From: Pseudidiomarina halophila
GTDB taxonomy: Bacteria; Pseudomonadota; Gammaproteobacteria; Enterobacterales; Alteromonadaceae
Direction: 5' to 3'
Assembly (NCBI RefSeq): GCF_003987215.1
Contig: NZ_PIPW01000001.1
Span: 992,001 to 1,056,000, forward strand
DNA: 64,000 bases
Below, piece by piece: positions 1 through 10,459 of this stretch (within the stretch, counting starts at the first letter, position 1; every line of letters begins with the position of its first letter). The position numbers were made by a program, and so were the translations under genes. The notes below the pieces were generated by a model. It worked only from the letters and a program-made list of their open reading frames with translations, had not been told where the DNA came from and did no database searches.

Positions 1-843
1 GATGACCTTGATATCCATGACGAGAAACAGCGCCGTCGCAGCGCGTACCGGTTGATTGCTAAGATGCCAACCATCGCCGCAATGGCCTACAAGTTCAGCA
101 TTGGTCAGCCGTTTGTTTATCCTAAGAACGACTTATCCTACTCAGAAAACTTCCTGAACATGATGTTCTCGGTACCTGCTGAAAACTATAAAGTGAATCC
201 GGTGATTGCTAAGGCAATGGATCGTATCTTCACCTTACATGCTGATCATGAACAAAACGCGTCAACTTCCACTGTGCGTTTAGCTGGCTCTTCTGGTGCC
301 AACCCTTATGCATGTATCGCCGCTGGTGTCGCTTCACTTTGGGGCCCTGCCCATGGTGGCGCAAACGAAGCTTGCCTGCGTATGCTGAAAGAAATCGGCA
401 GTGTCGATAATATTCCAAAATACATTGATAAAGCGAAAGACAAAGATGACCCGTTCCGGTTGATGGGCTTCGGTCACCGTGTTTACAAAAACTTTGACCC
501 ACGCGCAACAGTGATGCGGGACAGCGCGCACGAAGTCTTGAAAGAGCTGAACATCAGCGATCCATTATTGGATGTCGCAATGGAGCTCGAGCGTATTGCG
601 CTGGAAGACCCGTACTTTGTTGAGAAGAAATTGTACCCGAATGTCGATTTCTACTCCGGCATTATTTTAAAAGCCATTGGCATTCCTACCAACATGTTTA
701 CCGTGATTTTCGCATTATCACGGACCGTAGGTTGGATCTCGCATTGGCATGAAATGATGGGTGAAACGAACCAGAAGATTGGTCGTCCGCGTCAGCTTTA
801 TACCGGTGAAGCACAACGCGAATTTACACCTATCAAGCGTTAA
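1..843 (+). CDS. gltA: Citrate synthase, type II (5' end outside window)
   Basis: Condenses acetyl-CoA and oxaloacetate to citrate in the TCA cycle, in the cytoplasm. The reading frame is open from base 1, so the 280 visible residues are the C-terminal two thirds of a protein normally near 430 residues; the first in-window start-like codon (TTG at 52) is internal. The catalytic landmarks are present: HADHEQN (His near visible residue 80), GPAHGG (His near 118) and the GFGHRVY...DPRA stretch carrying the catalytic Asp (near 166). The chain ends with a basic [14 protein letters not shown] tail typical of proteobacterial GltA. It is followed by a strong terminator, so it is not co-transcribed with the efflux genes. 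I see nothing unusual. Confidence 0.97.
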   Translation, partial: DDLDIHDEKQRRRSAYRLIAKMPTIAAMAYKFSIGQPFVYPKNDLSYSENFLNMMFSVPAENYKVNPVIAKAMDRIFTLHADHEQNASTSTVRLAGSSGANPYACIAAGVASLWGPAHGGANEACLRMLKEIGSVDNIPKYIDKAKDKDDPFRLMGFGHRVYKNFDPRATVMRDSAHEVLKELNISDPLLDVAMELERIALEDPYFVEKKLYPNVDFYSGIILKAIGIPTNMFTVIFALSRTVGWISHWHEMMGETNQKIGRPRQLYTGEAQREFTPIKR

Positions 844-870
844 CTTAGCAACTTTCACCACTAGTTAGTC

Positions 871-899
871 AAAAAGCACGCTTCGGCGTGCTTTTTTTA
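871..899 (+). terminator. Rho-independent terminator after gltA
   Basis: AAAGCACGC - TTCG - GCGTGCTTTTTTT: a perfect GC-rich stem closed by a stable TTCG tetraloop and followed by a T run, starting about 30 bases after the gltA stop codon. Confidence 0.93.
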
Positions 900-1007
900 T
901 TTCCACGCATCACAAATGTAACTATTTGTTACATTCACGCCCCTAGCATTAGCTCTATCCATTTGTTTTTTATAGCTTTATCGTTTTCAGTTTTTGTATT
1001 TTTAAAG

Positions 1008-1024
1008 TTGGCACACAACCTGCA
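1008..1024 (+). promoter_or_regulatory. Candidate sigma-54 (RpoN) -24/-12 promoter for the RND operon
   Basis: The sequence TTGGCAC-acaacc-TGCA has the invariant GG and GC dinucleotides separated by exactly 10 bases (GG at 1010-1011, GC at 1022-1023), as in the -24/-12 consensus TGGCAC-N5-TTGCW, with one mismatch at the first T of the -12 box. It lies about 100 bp upstream of the adaptor start codon in an otherwise AT-rich leader of 278 bp. No enhancer-binding-protein site was recognised and no bEBP gene is near, so this rests on motif match alone. Confidence 0.45.
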
Positions 1025-1121
1025 TAAACTTCTACATCTTCGCCAACGTCTTAAGCATTAATAACGAAACGAACAGCGAATAGCGAACATTGATTGCAAG
1101 AGTAAATACAGGGACCAAATA

Positions 1122-2222
1122 ATGACTACCAAACCAGTACACATCACCCCACGTTTTGTCGGTCTGACCGCTTTAATTCTGACTTCAAGTCTGTTGCTAA
1201 ACGGTTGCGGTCAGGCCGACGCCTCAAATCAAGCTGCTACCACCGAAGAAGAGGTGGTGGTCCGTATCCCAGTAGCGACTGAGCAGGTCGTACGCGGCGC
1301 AATTACCTCGAGTTTTAGAACAACAGCGACTCTCGAAGCGCGCGACGAAACTGACATTATCAGTAAAGCTAACGGGATTGTTGAAGAAATCTATGTCGAA
1401 GAGGGCCAGCAGGTCGAGAAAGGTCAGCTGTTAGCCAAACTCCGCGACGAGGAATATCGGATTCAACTGGCCCAGGCGCAAGCCGAGCTGAATAGTATCG
1501 AGCAAGAGCTGCGCCGCGTTAAAGATATGGCGGAGCGCGATATGATCAGTGCCGATGCCTATGACAAATTGCGTTATCAGGCTGATTTGTTGCAAGCGCG
1601 CTACGATATGGCCAAATTAAATCTCACCGAAACCGAGATTCGCGCACCTATTGCCGGAGTTATCGCCAGCCGTTATGCAAAAACCGGCAATATGATCAGT
1701 CAATATCAAGCCAAGAAACTTTTCCATATCATCGCCCTGGATGAACTTGAAGGAAATGTTTACTTACCGGAACGTGAACTGCAATTTGTCGCTGTCGGCC
1801 AAACTGCGCAGCTACGTCTAAGTGCCCTGCCGAATCAGGTCATCGAAGCTCAGGTCGAGCGCATCAGTCCGATGGTCGATACCCAATCCGGCACCTTTAA
1901 AGTTGTGCTGAAAGTAAGTAATCCTGAGCTTAAGTTGAAAGCCGGTATGTTTGCCCATGTCAGTCTGCATTATGCGACCCATGAAGATGCCATTACGGTG
2001 CCGCGCTACGCTGTACAAAGCCTTGACGGTCAGCACTCGGTATTCACCGTTGACCAGGAAGGTGTCGCCCATAAAGTTGACGTGCAATTAGGCTTTGAAG
2101 ATGAAACCCATGTCGAAATTCTCGATGGTGTACAGGCGGGTGACCAACTGGTCGTCAGTGGTCAGGCCAACCTCAAAGATGCGGCGCTGGTTGAAGTTAT
2201 CAAGAGTGAGCAGCAGTCATGA
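1122..2222 (+). CDS. RND efflux periplasmic adaptor (membrane fusion protein), lipoprotein
   Basis: 366-residue HlyD/AcrA-type adaptor that would link inner-membrane RND pumps to an outer-membrane channel. The N-terminus has a hydrophobic segment ending in a lipobox (LLLNGC), so it is predicted to be lipid-anchored in the periplasm. Next come a biotinyl-lipoyl-like half (IYVEEGQQVEKGQLLAKL, near residues 90-107), a coiled-coil hairpin of about 70 residues, the second lipoyl half (ETEIRAPIAGVIASR) and beta-barrel domains. The start ATG has AGGGA about 8 bases upstream. The stop overlaps the next start as ATGA, so it is translationally coupled to the first permease. A sigma-54-like promoter lies upstream. 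No outer-membrane factor gene is present, so a TolC encoded elsewhere is presumably used. The substrate is unknown. Confidence 0.93.
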   Translation: MTTKPVHITPRFVGLTALILTSSLLLNGCGQADASNQAATTEEEVVVRIPVATEQVVRGAITSSFRTTATLEARDETDIISKANGIVEEIYVEEGQQVEKGQLLAKLRDEEYRIQLAQAQAELNSIEQELRRVKDMAERDMISADAYDKLRYQADLLQARYDMAKLNLTETEIRAPIAGVIASRYAKTGNMISQYQAKKLFHIIALDELEGNVYLPERELQFVAVGQTAQLRLSALPNQVIEAQVERISPMVDTQSGTFKVVLKVSNPELKLKAGMFAHVSLHYATHEDAITVPRYAVQSLDGQHSVFTVDQEGVAHKVDVQLGFEDETHVEILDGVQAGDQLVVSGQANLKDAALVEVIKSEQQS

Positions 2223-5200
2223 GTTTAGCCCGTTTAGCAGTGCGGCGGCCTGTGACGGTCGCCATGTTTACCCTGGCAGTCCTGTTATTCGGTATGGTGT
2301 CGCTTGGTCGTATCCCGGTCACCCTGCTCCCTGATCTGGCCTACCCAACTCTCACCGTGCGTACCGATTATCCCGGTGGCGCCCCCGGTGAGGTTGAGCA
2401 ACTGGTCAGTAAACCGGTAGAAGAAGCATTAGGTACGGTTAAAGGTGTGCGCCGTATTGAGTCGATTTCGCGGGCGGGACAAAGTGACGTGCTGCTTGAG
2501 TTCGCCTGGGGCACCAATATGGATATGGCCAGCCTTGATGTGCGCGAAAAAATGGACCTGGTCAACTTACCTCTCGATATCGAAAAACCAACCCTGCTTC
2601 GCTTTAACCCAGCCGAAGAGCCTATTTACCGGTTGACTCTGGGCTTCGATACCGTCGAAGAACCTAATGTTGCTGAATTAAAACGCCTCCGCACCTTCGC
2701 CGAAGAAGAACTCAAACGTCATCTTGAAAGTATTGAAGGCGTGGCATCCGTGCGCCTCGGTGGCGGCCTTGAGGACGAAATACAGGTTTTAGTGGATGAG
2801 CAGCAAGCGACCCAGCTGCAAGTTCCGATGAGCCTGATCATGCAACGTCTGCGCGAGGAAAACATCAACTTGTCCGGCGGCCGCCTGGAAGCACAGCGGG
2901 CCGAATACCTGGTGCGAACGCTAAATCAATTCCAGAATCTGGATGATATTCGTGGTATTTATATCGCGACCCGGAATGATCGCCCGATCCTGTTGCGTGA
3001 TATCGCCTCAGTCGAAAACAGCTACAAAGAACGCGATTCCATCAGCCGTATTGGCGGCCGTGAGGCCGTCGAGGTTTCTCTTTATAAAGAAGGCGATGCT
3101 AATACGGTGCAGGTATCTAAAGCGATTCAGGCGCACCTGCAGCATCTGCAAGCCAGTAAGCTCATTCCTGACCTGTATCAGATTGAATCCATTGCCGATC
3201 AAGCGGTGTTTATAGAAGCTGCAATTGCCGAAGTACGCGATGCAGCCATCATCGGTGGCCTGCTGGCGATGGTGATTATCTATCTGTTCTTACAGAGGTT
3301 GTGGCCCACCGTCATTATTTCGTTAGCCATTCCGGTATCTATCATCGCCACTTTTAACCTGATGCATGGCTATCAGATTTCACTCAACATGATGTCGTTA
3401 GGCGGTATCGCGCTGGCGGTAGGTATGCTGGTGGATAATGCCATCGTGGTACTGGAAAACATTGCCCGTCACCGCGAGGATAAAGCTGAAGCGGAAGCCG
3501 CTGAAACCGGCACCACTGAAGTGACTGGGGCCATTATTGCTTCAACACTCACCACCATGGCGGTATTTTTTCCACTGGTTTTCGTCGAAGGTCTGGCCGG
3601 GCAGCTCTTTGCTGATCAGGCACTCACGGTAACCTTCTCATTACTTGCGTCGTTATTCGTCGCATTGACCCTGATACCGATGTTGTCCGCGAAACAACGC
3701 AGTGCCGATGCCAGCATTACTGACCGTCAGCACTTCCCGGCGGCACAGAAACGTCAGGGCTGGCGTTTCTGGGTCATGACCCCGTTGTTGCTGATTTTCC
3801 GTTGGCTACCGCTATTTATCGTCGCTGTTATCACCCTGGCGTGGCGCAGCCTCGGTAAACTCCTTGGCTGGATCGTGACACCTGCACTGCGCGGGTTCGA
3901 TTGGGGCTATCAGCGCCTGGCTGCAAGCTACCAAAAGCTGCTTAGCACCGCATTGGCCCATGCCAAATTAACCCTGGCGGCAATTGTTGTCGTTGCTGCA
4001 GCTTGCTACGCGCTGGTTCCGCTCTTGCCAGTCAGCTTATTGCCGAGCATGGCGCAGGGTGAGTTCTATGTTGAAGTTGAACTGCAACCCGGTGCCACCA
4101 TTTATGAAACTGACGCAGTATTAACTGGTTTTGCCAGCTACCTGGCGGCCCAGCCGGAACTTGCCGACACCGTCGAACGGTCCTACAGCATTGCCGGCAC
4201 CGGTAGCCTGTTAAACGCAGCTCCGGGTCAAAATGGCAATCAATGGGGCCGTTTTAACGTGGTAATGAAAGACAGTAGTGACGTCTTTGCTGAACAGCGC
4301 CTGCAAAATGAATTACGTGAGTATGCGCAGCAACTACCTGGGGTGGAAATTAAGTTTGGCCGCCCTGAGTTATTCAGCTTCAGTAGCCCTATAGCTATTG
4401 AAGTGACGGGCTATGATATCCAGCTATTGCAACAGGCTGCACAAAGTATCGTTGGAAATCTGGCCCAACATGACCAGTTTGCCGATATCCGTATGAATAT
4501 GAGCGAAGGCCAGCCGGAAATCGCTATTTACTTTGATCATGCCCGCCTGGCTCAGTACGGCTTAACCAGCGCGACAGTATCTGAACTGCTGGCAACCAAG
4601 ATTGGCGGCCGGGTGGCGACACAATTCAGTCTGGATGATCGAAAAATCGACATACTGGTGCGTAGTCAGGCTGGCGATCGTGACTCTTTGCAGGATCTGC
4701 AACAGCTGGTAATCAATCCGGGCTCTGCCCGCGAGATCCCGCTGCAGGCTGTCGCGGAAATCAAACAAATTATGGGTCCTAGCGAGATCACCCGCATCGA
4801 TCAGCAGCGTACAGCAGTGGTGCAGGCAAATCTGGCTTATGGTGATTTAGGCAGCGCCGTTACTCTGGCTCAGCAAGTTGTTGCCGACACGCAGCTCCCT
4901 CTGACCATCAAAGCCAACGTTGCCGGGCAGAGCGAAGAAATGCAACGCTCATTCCAGTCATTACAGTTCGCGCTATTACTGGCGATATTCCTGGTCTATC
5001 TGATTATGGCATCGCAGTTCGAGTCCCTGCTCCACCCGTTCTTTATCTTGTTCAGTGTGCCGCTGGCAGGAGCAGGTTCTGTACTTGGCCTTTACCTGGT
5101 TGGCACTGAGCTGAGTGTCATCGTGTTTATCGGCTTAATTATGCTAGCCGGTATTGTGGTCAATAACGCCATCGTGCTGGTCGATCGTATTAATCAGCTG

Positions 5201-5473
5201 CGGCAGCAAGGCAGCGGCCGTTACGATGCTGTCTTCCAGGCCGCCCAACAACGCTTACGACCGATTCTAATGACCATGTTTACCACAGTGCTCGGTTTGT
5301 TGCCTCTTGCGATTGGCTTAGGTGAAGGCGCTGAAATTCGGGCGCCAATGGCAATCAGCGTCATTGCCGGGTTGTTATTCTCCACCCTGCTGACATTGTT
5401 CTTCATTCCTTGTCTGTATTTGCTGGTAGATCGCAAACAGGTCAGTCCGGCAGTTGCGGAGAGCACGTCATGA
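2219..5473 (+). CDS. RND efflux transporter permease subunit (first of two)
   Basis: 1084-residue inner-membrane, proton-driven efflux pump of the AcrB/AcrD/AcrF superfamily: TM1 at the N-terminus, a large periplasmic loop, TM2-6, a second periplasmic loop, TM8-12. In TM4 the sequence GMLVDNAIVVLEN (near residue 406) keeps one of the two adjacent Asp residues of AcrB (D407/D408). In TM10 the sequence GIVVNNAIVLVDR (near 980) has Asn where AcrB has the relay Lys (K940). A hydrophilic insert with extra hydrophobic stretches lies around residues 495-590. It overlaps both neighbours by ATGA junctions, giving an adaptor-permease-permease operon organised like MdtABC. Family assignment is secure; substrate is not. 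Confidence 0.93.
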   Translation: MSLARLAVRRPVTVAMFTLAVLLFGMVSLGRIPVTLLPDLAYPTLTVRTDYPGGAPGEVEQLVSKPVEEALGTVKGVRRIESISRAGQSDVLLEFAWGTNMDMASLDVREKMDLVNLPLDIEKPTLLRFNPAEEPIYRLTLGFDTVEEPNVAELKRLRTFAEEELKRHLESIEGVASVRLGGGLEDEIQVLVDEQQATQLQVPMSLIMQRLREENINLSGGRLEAQRAEYLVRTLNQFQNLDDIRGIYIATRNDRPILLRDIASVENSYKERDSISRIGGREAVEVSLYKEGDANTVQVSKAIQAHLQHLQASKLIPDLYQIESIADQAVFIEAAIAEVRDAAIIGGLLAMVIIYLFLQRLWPTVIISLAIPVSIIATFNLMHGYQISLNMMSLGGIALAVGMLVDNAIVVLENIARHREDKAEAEAAETGTTEVTGAIIASTLTTMAVFFPLVFVEGLAGQLFADQALTVTFSLLASLFVALTLIPMLSAKQRSADASITDRQHFPAAQKRQGWRFWVMTPLLLIFRWLPLFIVAVITLAWRSLGKLLGWIVTPALRGFDWGYQRLAASYQKLLSTALAHAKLTLAAIVVVAAACYALVPLLPVSLLPSMAQGEFYVEVELQPGATIYETDAVLTGFASYLAAQPELADTVERSYSIAGTGSLLNAAPGQNGNQWGRFNVVMKDSSDVFAEQRLQNELREYAQQLPGVEIKFGRPELFSFSSPIAIEVTGYDIQLLQQAAQSIVGNLAQHDQFADIRMNMSEGQPEIAIYFDHARLAQYGLTSATVSELLATKIGGRVATQFSLDDRKIDILVRSQAGDRDSLQDLQQLVINPGSAREIPLQAVAEIKQIMGPSEITRIDQQRTAVVQANLAYGDLGSAVTLAQQVVADTQLPLTIKANVAGQSEEMQRSFQSLQFALLLAIFLVYLIMASQFESLLHPFFILFSVPLAGAGSVLGLYLVGTELSVIVFIGLIMLAGIVVNNAIVLVDRINQLRQQGSGRYDAVFQAAQQRLRPILMTMFTTVLGLLPLAIGLGEGAEIRAPMAISVIAGLLFSTLLTLFFIPCLYLLVDRKQVSPAVAESTS

Positions 5474-8400
5474 ATGCTGCAAAGTTAGGTGCGACTTTGG
5501 CGCAATTCGCGTTGCGCCGGCCGGTAACCATCTGCATGGTGTTTTTATCAATGCTGCTACTTGGCGCAATTAGTTCGCGTCTGTTGCCGCTGGAGAAGTT
5601 TCCCGGTATTGAAATCCCGGAGATTATGGTCACCGTGCCTTACCCCAACTCGACTCCGCAAGAAGTTGAGCGCTTAATCACGCGGCCGTTGGAAGAAGCT
5701 CTGGCTACGCTGAGCAACGTAAAGCGTATGCGGTCTTCGTCAAGCAGCGATAACGCCCAGATTTCCCTGCAATTTGAATGGGGCGAAGACGTTAACGCTA
5801 AGGGTATCGAAGCCCGCGAAAAGGTCGACGGTATCTTGCATTTACTGCCCGATGATATTGAACGGGTGCAGGTACTGCAATTTAATACCGAAGACATGCC
5901 CGTGTTTCAGCTGCGGATCTCCAGTCAACGCGATTTAAGTAACGCTTACGATCTGCTCGACCGCAGTCTGCGTCGCCCGATTGAGCGCGTCGACGGCGTC
6001 TCGCAGGTCACGCTCTATGGTGTCGACAAGCAACATATTGTGATCCGTCTCGAACAGCAGAAGCTGTTGCAGCATAACTTAACGGCGGCAGACATTACTG
6101 CCCGTCTGCAACAGGCAAATTTCGCCCTGACCGCAGGTTATCTGGAGAGTCCGAACGAACGCATTCTGGTGAATCCGGTGGGCGAATTCCAATCGGAATA
6201 TGAAATCCGTAACCTGCCCATCACCAGCCAGTTGAAACTTAGTGATATCGCCACGGTAAGTCGCGAAATGCCGCGCCGGGTGGATGGGCGCCATCTTGAT
6301 CAAACCTATGCTATCGGCATGGATATCTTTAAAGAGTCCAGCGCCAACCTGGTGGATGTCTCAGCACGGGTGATGGATGTGGTCAACGAGATCCGCAAGG
6401 ATCCACAGTTCAACGGCATCAACCTTTATGTCATGAATGACACCGCCGACGGCGTTACCACTTCGCTTAACGATCTGTTGATGGCTGGCCTGCTTGGTGC
6501 CCTGTTGTCTTTTATTGTGCTGTATTTATTTCTGCGCAATATCGTTATTACTCTGGTGGTCGTGCTGTCGGTCCCTATTGCCATCTGTATCGCCCTTGGC
6601 GGTATGTATTTCCTGGGCTACTCACTCAACGTGCTGTCGTTGATGGGTCTCATGCTGGCCATCGGTATGCTGGTGGATAACGCGGTGGTCATCACCGAAA
6701 GTATTCAACATGAGCGTGAAGCTGGATTTGATGCCGAAGAGGCTACCTTGCGCGGCGTCGGTAACGTTTCCATGGCGGTCATTGCCGGTACTTTAACCAC
6801 CGCCATCGTATTTTTGCCCAACATCTTTGGTAAAAAAATCGATCTCACGATTTTCCTTGAGCACACCGCGGTCGCTATTTGCCTGTCATTACTGGCATCA
6901 CTGCTGGTGGCGCAGACCCTGATCCCACTGCTGGCGAGCAAACTCAACCGGGCAATGAAGCCACGGCGCAAGGCGGAGCATTCGAAGCCGTCGCGCTACC
7001 GCAGGTTGCTCGAGTGGAGTTGGCGCCATCCGCGCTGGACGGGCGTGTTTGCAGTTGCAATTTTAGCCAGTATTGCGGTGCCTTTTGTTGGTGTTAGCGG
7101 TGATCAGGAGCCGCAGGGCTTCAACGATCGTATGTTCATCAACTACAACTTGCACCAGCAGTACAACCTCGCTGAAGTGGAAGATGAAGTAGCACGCTTC
7201 GAGGACTTTCTGTACCAGAATCAGGACGCCTTTTATATCGATGCGGTCTACAGCTATTACACCCCTAGCTACGCCATTTCGACGGTGCTACTCAAACCTG
7301 ATCGTCCGATCAAACTGAGTGCATTAATGGATCAAATGCGTGAGCAATTTCCGAAAATGCTGCGCAGCGAACCGCAGTTTGGCTTTGGTGGTGGTGGTGG
7401 TGAAGGTGTGCGGGTAACGCTCACCGGCCAATCCACCGACGTGCTGGAAGGTCTGGCCGAGCGTTTTGTGCCCGTGATTGCCGGTATTGAAGGACTTACA
7501 GACGTACGCAGTGAGACCGAAGCTGGTCAATTTGAATATCTGGTGCGGATTGATCGTGAACGCGTGCATCGATTAGGGCTAAGCAGTGCACAAGTCGCAC
7601 GCCAGGTAGCAACGGCCTTGCGGGGACAGCGTTTACGCTCGTTCCGCGGTGACCCAAATGGCGAAATCCCGATGCGCGTTGCCTTCGACAAAGAGCTGGA
7701 ATTTTCACTTGAAGCCTTACAGAATCTACCAGTGATGCAGCACCAGGGACGTGTGGTGCCATTGCATGCTGTTGCCTCATTCGAAGTACAACCGCGCCTG
7801 GGTGAAATTCGCCGCCTGGACCGGCGCACCTCGCTGGCGATTCAGGCCAATTTAAGTGACGAGCTGCCACTTAACGAAGCGCGCGACAAACTCAACGCCG
7901 CGCTGGGCCAGTTGAGTTTGCCGGACGGCTACACCTGGAGTCTGGACGGTAGTTTTCAGCGTCAGCAAGAAGCGGAAAACGTGATGTTGGTCAATACCCT
8001 ACTCGCCGTAGCACTGATTTATATCGTGATGGCGGCGCTGTTTGAATCGGTGTTGCTGCCGACGGCAGTGATTACCTCACTGCTGTTTTCCATCGTTGGC
8101 GTATTCTGGGCGCTGTTTTTAACCGGTCAATCGATCACGGTGATGGCAATGATCGGCATCCTGATTCTGATGGGAATTGTGGTGAACAACGGCATTGTCC
8201 TGGTGGATCGTATTAATCAGTTGCTGGCGGAAGGCTATGAACTGCGGGAAGCGGTTATCGATGGTAGTGTCAGCCGTTTACGTCCGATCTTAATGACAGT
8301 CGCAACCACTGTGCTTGGCTTACTACCCTTAGCTTTTGGTACCACGCAAATTGGCGGTGATGGCCCACCCTACGCCCCCATGGCAATTTCGATTATCGGT

Positions 8401-8535
8401 GGTTTGCTGCTATCGACCCTGACCAGTTTGTTTCTGGTGCCTTATGTTTACGTTCGCCTGCTTTGGTGGCGGGAACGCTGGCACGCTCTTAAACAGCGCG
8501 CCAGCACTATGGTTAGTCGAGTGATTGCTGGTTAG
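5470..8535 (+). CDS. RND efflux transporter permease subunit (second of two)
   Basis: 1021-residue RND pump, a diverged paralogue of the preceding gene. I chose ATG at 5470 because it overlaps the upstream stop (ATGA) and gives the usual N-terminus ([15 protein letters not shown] before TM1); the frame is open further upstream but that is inside the previous gene. TM4 reads [13 protein letters not shown] (near residue 402) and TM10 [13 protein letters not shown] (near 904), so the AcrB-type Lys is again absent. A glycine-rich loop (FGGGGGEG) lies in the second periplasmic half. Two different permeases behind one adaptor suggest a hetero-oligomeric pump, as known for MdtB/MdtC. The 3' end overlaps the convergent kdsB gene by 23 bp. 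Confidence 0.93.
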   Translation: MNAAKLGATLAQFALRRPVTICMVFLSMLLLGAISSRLLPLEKFPGIEIPEIMVTVPYPNSTPQEVERLITRPLEEALATLSNVKRMRSSSSSDNAQISLQFEWGEDVNAKGIEAREKVDGILHLLPDDIERVQVLQFNTEDMPVFQLRISSQRDLSNAYDLLDRSLRRPIERVDGVSQVTLYGVDKQHIVIRLEQQKLLQHNLTAADITARLQQANFALTAGYLESPNERILVNPVGEFQSEYEIRNLPITSQLKLSDIATVSREMPRRVDGRHLDQTYAIGMDIFKESSANLVDVSARVMDVVNEIRKDPQFNGINLYVMNDTADGVTTSLNDLLMAGLLGALLSFIVLYLFLRNIVITLVVVLSVPIAICIALGGMYFLGYSLNVLSLMGLMLAIGMLVDNAVVITESIQHEREAGFDAEEATLRGVGNVSMAVIAGTLTTAIVFLPNIFGKKIDLTIFLEHTAVAICLSLLASLLVAQTLIPLLASKLNRAMKPRRKAEHSKPSRYRRLLEWSWRHPRWTGVFAVAILASIAVPFVGVSGDQEPQGFNDRMFINYNLHQQYNLAEVEDEVARFEDFLYQNQDAFYIDAVYSYYTPSYAISTVLLKPDRPIKLSALMDQMREQFPKMLRSEPQFGFGGGGGEGVRVTLTGQSTDVLEGLAERFVPVIAGIEGLTDVRSETEAGQFEYLVRIDRERVHRLGLSSAQVARQVATALRGQRLRSFRGDPNGEIPMRVAFDKELEFSLEALQNLPVMQHQGRVVPLHAVASFEVQPRLGEIRRLDRRTSLAIQANLSDELPLNEARDKLNAALGQLSLPDGYTWSLDGSFQRQQEAENVMLVNTLLAVALIYIVMAALFESVLLPTAVITSLLFSIVGVFWALFLTGQSITVMAMIGILILMGIVVNNGIVLVDRINQLLAEGYELREAVIDGSVSRLRPILMTVATTVLGLLPLAFGTTQIGGDGPPYAPMAISIIGGLLLSTLTSLFLVPYVYVRLLWWRERWHALKQRASTMVSRVIAG

Positions 8536-9265
8536 CCCGATCCAGGTCGGCTGGTGTATCAATGCCAGCCGGCGGATTGACAATGGCTTCGGCGACATGA
8601 ATACGCTCGCCATACCAAAGCACCCGCAACTGTTCGAGTGATTCAATTGCCTCGAGTGGGCTGGGTGCCCACTCGATGTAGCGCCAGACAAAACCAGCAC
8701 GGTACGCATAAATGCCAATATGGCGTTTATAAGCGGCGTGCTCGCCCATGCGCTCCTGTGGGAATGCGTCACGCTCATAGGGAATAGGCGCTCGTGAGAA
8801 ATATAAGGCATAACCGTTGGCATCGGTCACCACTTTCACCGCATTAGGGTTCTTCACTTCTTCCAGATGACTGATGGGCACGGCGAGAGTGGCCATATGT
8901 GCCGCCCGCTGATTCATTAAGTTATCGGCAACCTGACGAATAATTTCTGGTGGAATAAAAGGCTCATCCCCCTGCACATTGACCACGACGTGATCATCAG
9001 CAATGGCCAGGTAGTCGATAACTTCAGCTATTCGCTCGGTGCCTGACTGGTGATGTGCAGCAGTTAGCATGGCGCGGCCACCAAAAGCTTCAACCGCATC
9101 GACGATGCGTTGATCATCAGTAGCAACAATCACTTCTGCCGCACCTGCGGCCGCTGCTCGTTCATAAACCCGTTGGATCATCGACTTTGAGCCGATCATC
9201 GCTAACGGCTTACCGGGTAAACGTGTGGACGCATAACGCGCCGGGATAATTACGGTAAAACTCAT
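8513..9265 (-). CDS. kdsB: 3-deoxy-manno-octulosonate cytidylyltransferase (CMP-Kdo synthetase)
   Basis: Activates Kdo with CTP to CMP-Kdo for the LPS inner core, in the cytoplasm. It has 250 residues, the normal family length. Visible motifs are the nucleotide-binding N-terminus [17 protein letters not shown], the [10 protein letters not shown] metal/substrate loop (near residue 100) and IGIYAYR near 190. It is the last gene of msbA-lpxK-trm112-like-kdsB, and its ATG overlaps the upstream stop (ATGA). It ends 23 bp inside the convergent RND gene. The identification is unambiguous. Confidence 0.96.
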   Translation of the reverse strand: MSFTVIIPARYASTRLPGKPLAMIGSKSMIQRVYERAAAAGAAEVIVATDDQRIVDAVEAFGGRAMLTAAHHQSGTERIAEVIDYLAIADDHVVVNVQGDEPFIPPEIIRQVADNLMNQRAAHMATLAVPISHLEEVKNPNAVKVVTDANGYALYFSRAPIPYERDAFPQERMGEHAAYKRHIGIYAYRAGFVWRYIEWAPSPLEAIESLEQLRVLWYGERIHVAEAIVNPPAGIDTPADLDRANQQSLD

Positions 9266-9459
9266 TTGGGAATTTGCTCCAAATCCTGGGTGCTCAGTTG
9301 CCGTGCTTCACTGGTCAACAGTATAGGAATTTCATTACGTACCGGAAAGGCCAGACGATCGCCGCGACAGACGAGCTCTTTGCTTGCTGGTAACCAAACC
9401 AAGCGGCCCTTACACAGCGGACAAGCCAGTAAAGCCAGAGTGCGTTCATCCAGTGGCAT
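9262..9459 (-). CDS. Trm112/YcaR-family small zinc-ribbon-like protein
   Basis: 65-residue protein beginning [18 protein letters not shown]. The CPLC pair plus a further Cys (LVCR) and the core [11 protein letters not shown] identify the Trm112/UPF0434 (YcaR) family. In many gammaproteobacteria this gene lies between lpxK and kdsB, as here. Eukaryotic Trm112 activates methyltransferases; the bacterial role is not settled. It overlaps lpxK by 14 bp at its start and kdsB by 4 bp at its end, so it must be translated as part of the operon. Confidence 0.93.
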   Translation of the reverse strand: MPLDERTLALLACPLCKGRLVWLPASKELVCRGDRLAFPVRNEIPILLTSEARQLSTQDLEQIPK

Positions 9460-10459
9460 GCTTAAACTCCTTTATCTTCACTTCCAGCTGCTGCCAGAAT
9501 GCATCAGGTAAGGTTGCGCTGACAGGTAAATAATAGCAATGCTGATGGGCAAAACCACGCCATTTGGTTGCATCCTTTTCAGTCATCAGCAGCACATCAT
9601 AGGCCGAGAACTGGGCGAGATCAGCAGCAGTAAACTGGTAATGGTCCGGATAGTCACGCGTCGAAAATGAACGTGACTCAAGATTTTGCACGGTTGTGAA
9701 AAAACGTTGTGGGTTACCAATTCCTGCCAGGGCCAGAGTTTTTCCTGCAGGCAGTGTCGCCACTTCAGCGTCATCCGTTACCCGCCGCCATGCTTTCGCG
9801 GTTAAGCTCATAGGATAGCTATGTGCTCTAGCGCCACGCAAAAACCCCTGATCGGTTTTATCACTACCGTTAAGGATAACCGCGTCAACCTGCTGCAACC
9901 GGGCAGCAGGTTCACGCAACGGTCCTATCGGTAACCGCCAGCCATTACCTAAGCCGCGTTCAGCATCCACCACAGCAATTTCGAACTGCCGGGGTAGTGC
10001 GTAATGTTGCAGCCCGTCATCGCTGATAATCACCGTGGTCTCAGGGGCTTCCTCGAGCACCCGGACAGCGGCCGCACGACGATCAGGCGCGACTATGACA
10101 GGTACCTGGGTACGTTGGGCCAGTAACAAGGGTTCGTCGCCGCAGGCTGCAGCCGGTGTTGTCCGTTGCACGCGCAACGGAAACGGGCCTTTGCCACCAT
10201 AGCCGCGGGCAATAATCGCCGGGCATTCGCCCTGCGCTTTCAGATGTTCTACCAACGCGAGGGTGACGGGCGTTTTTCCGGTCCCGCCCACACTGATATT
10301 TCCCACCACGATAACCGGCACTGGCAAGGGTTTTGCAGGACGCAGCCGGTAGCGCCAACGTCTTAGCGTACTTAACACCACAAACACTGCGTGCAGCGGT
10401 AGTAACAACCAAAGGTATGCTGGTACATCTTTGCGATACCAGACACGCTGCAGAGCCAT
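9446..10459 (-). CDS. lpxK: Tetraacyldisaccharide 4'-kinase
   Basis: Phosphorylates the 4' position of the lipid A disaccharide precursor at the cytoplasmic face of the inner membrane. It has 337 residues with an N-terminal membrane-associating helix (YLWLLLPLHAVFVVLSTL), then the P-loop VGNISVGGTGKTPV (near residues 50-63), and DDGLQHY (near 147), which holds acidic and His residues needed for catalysis. The start codon shares one base with the msbA stop (TAATG). This is the standard gammaproteobacterial arrangement, with lipid A made by LpxK and flipped by MsbA from the same transcript. Confidence 0.96.
   Translation of the reverse strand: MALQRVWYRKDVPAYLWLLLPLHAVFVVLSTLRRWRYRLRPAKPLPVPVIVVGNISVGGTGKTPVTLALVEHLKAQGECPAIIARGYGGKGPFPLRVQRTTPAAACGDEPLLLAQRTQVPVIVAPDRRAAAVRVLEEAPETTVIISDDGLQHYALPRQFEIAVVDAERGLGNGWRLPIGPLREPAARLQQVDAVILNGSDKTDQGFLRGARAHSYPMSLTAKAWRRVTDDAEVATLPAGKTLALAGIGNPQRFFTTVQNLESRSFSTRDYPDHYQFTAADLAQFSAYDVLLMTEKDATKWRGFAHQHCYYLPVSATLPDAFWQQLEVKIKEFKHATG

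Noticed and set aside
7496-7870. 124-codon minus-strand frame inside the second RND permease
   Set aside because: Antisense shadow; no homology pattern and no promoter or ribosome site.
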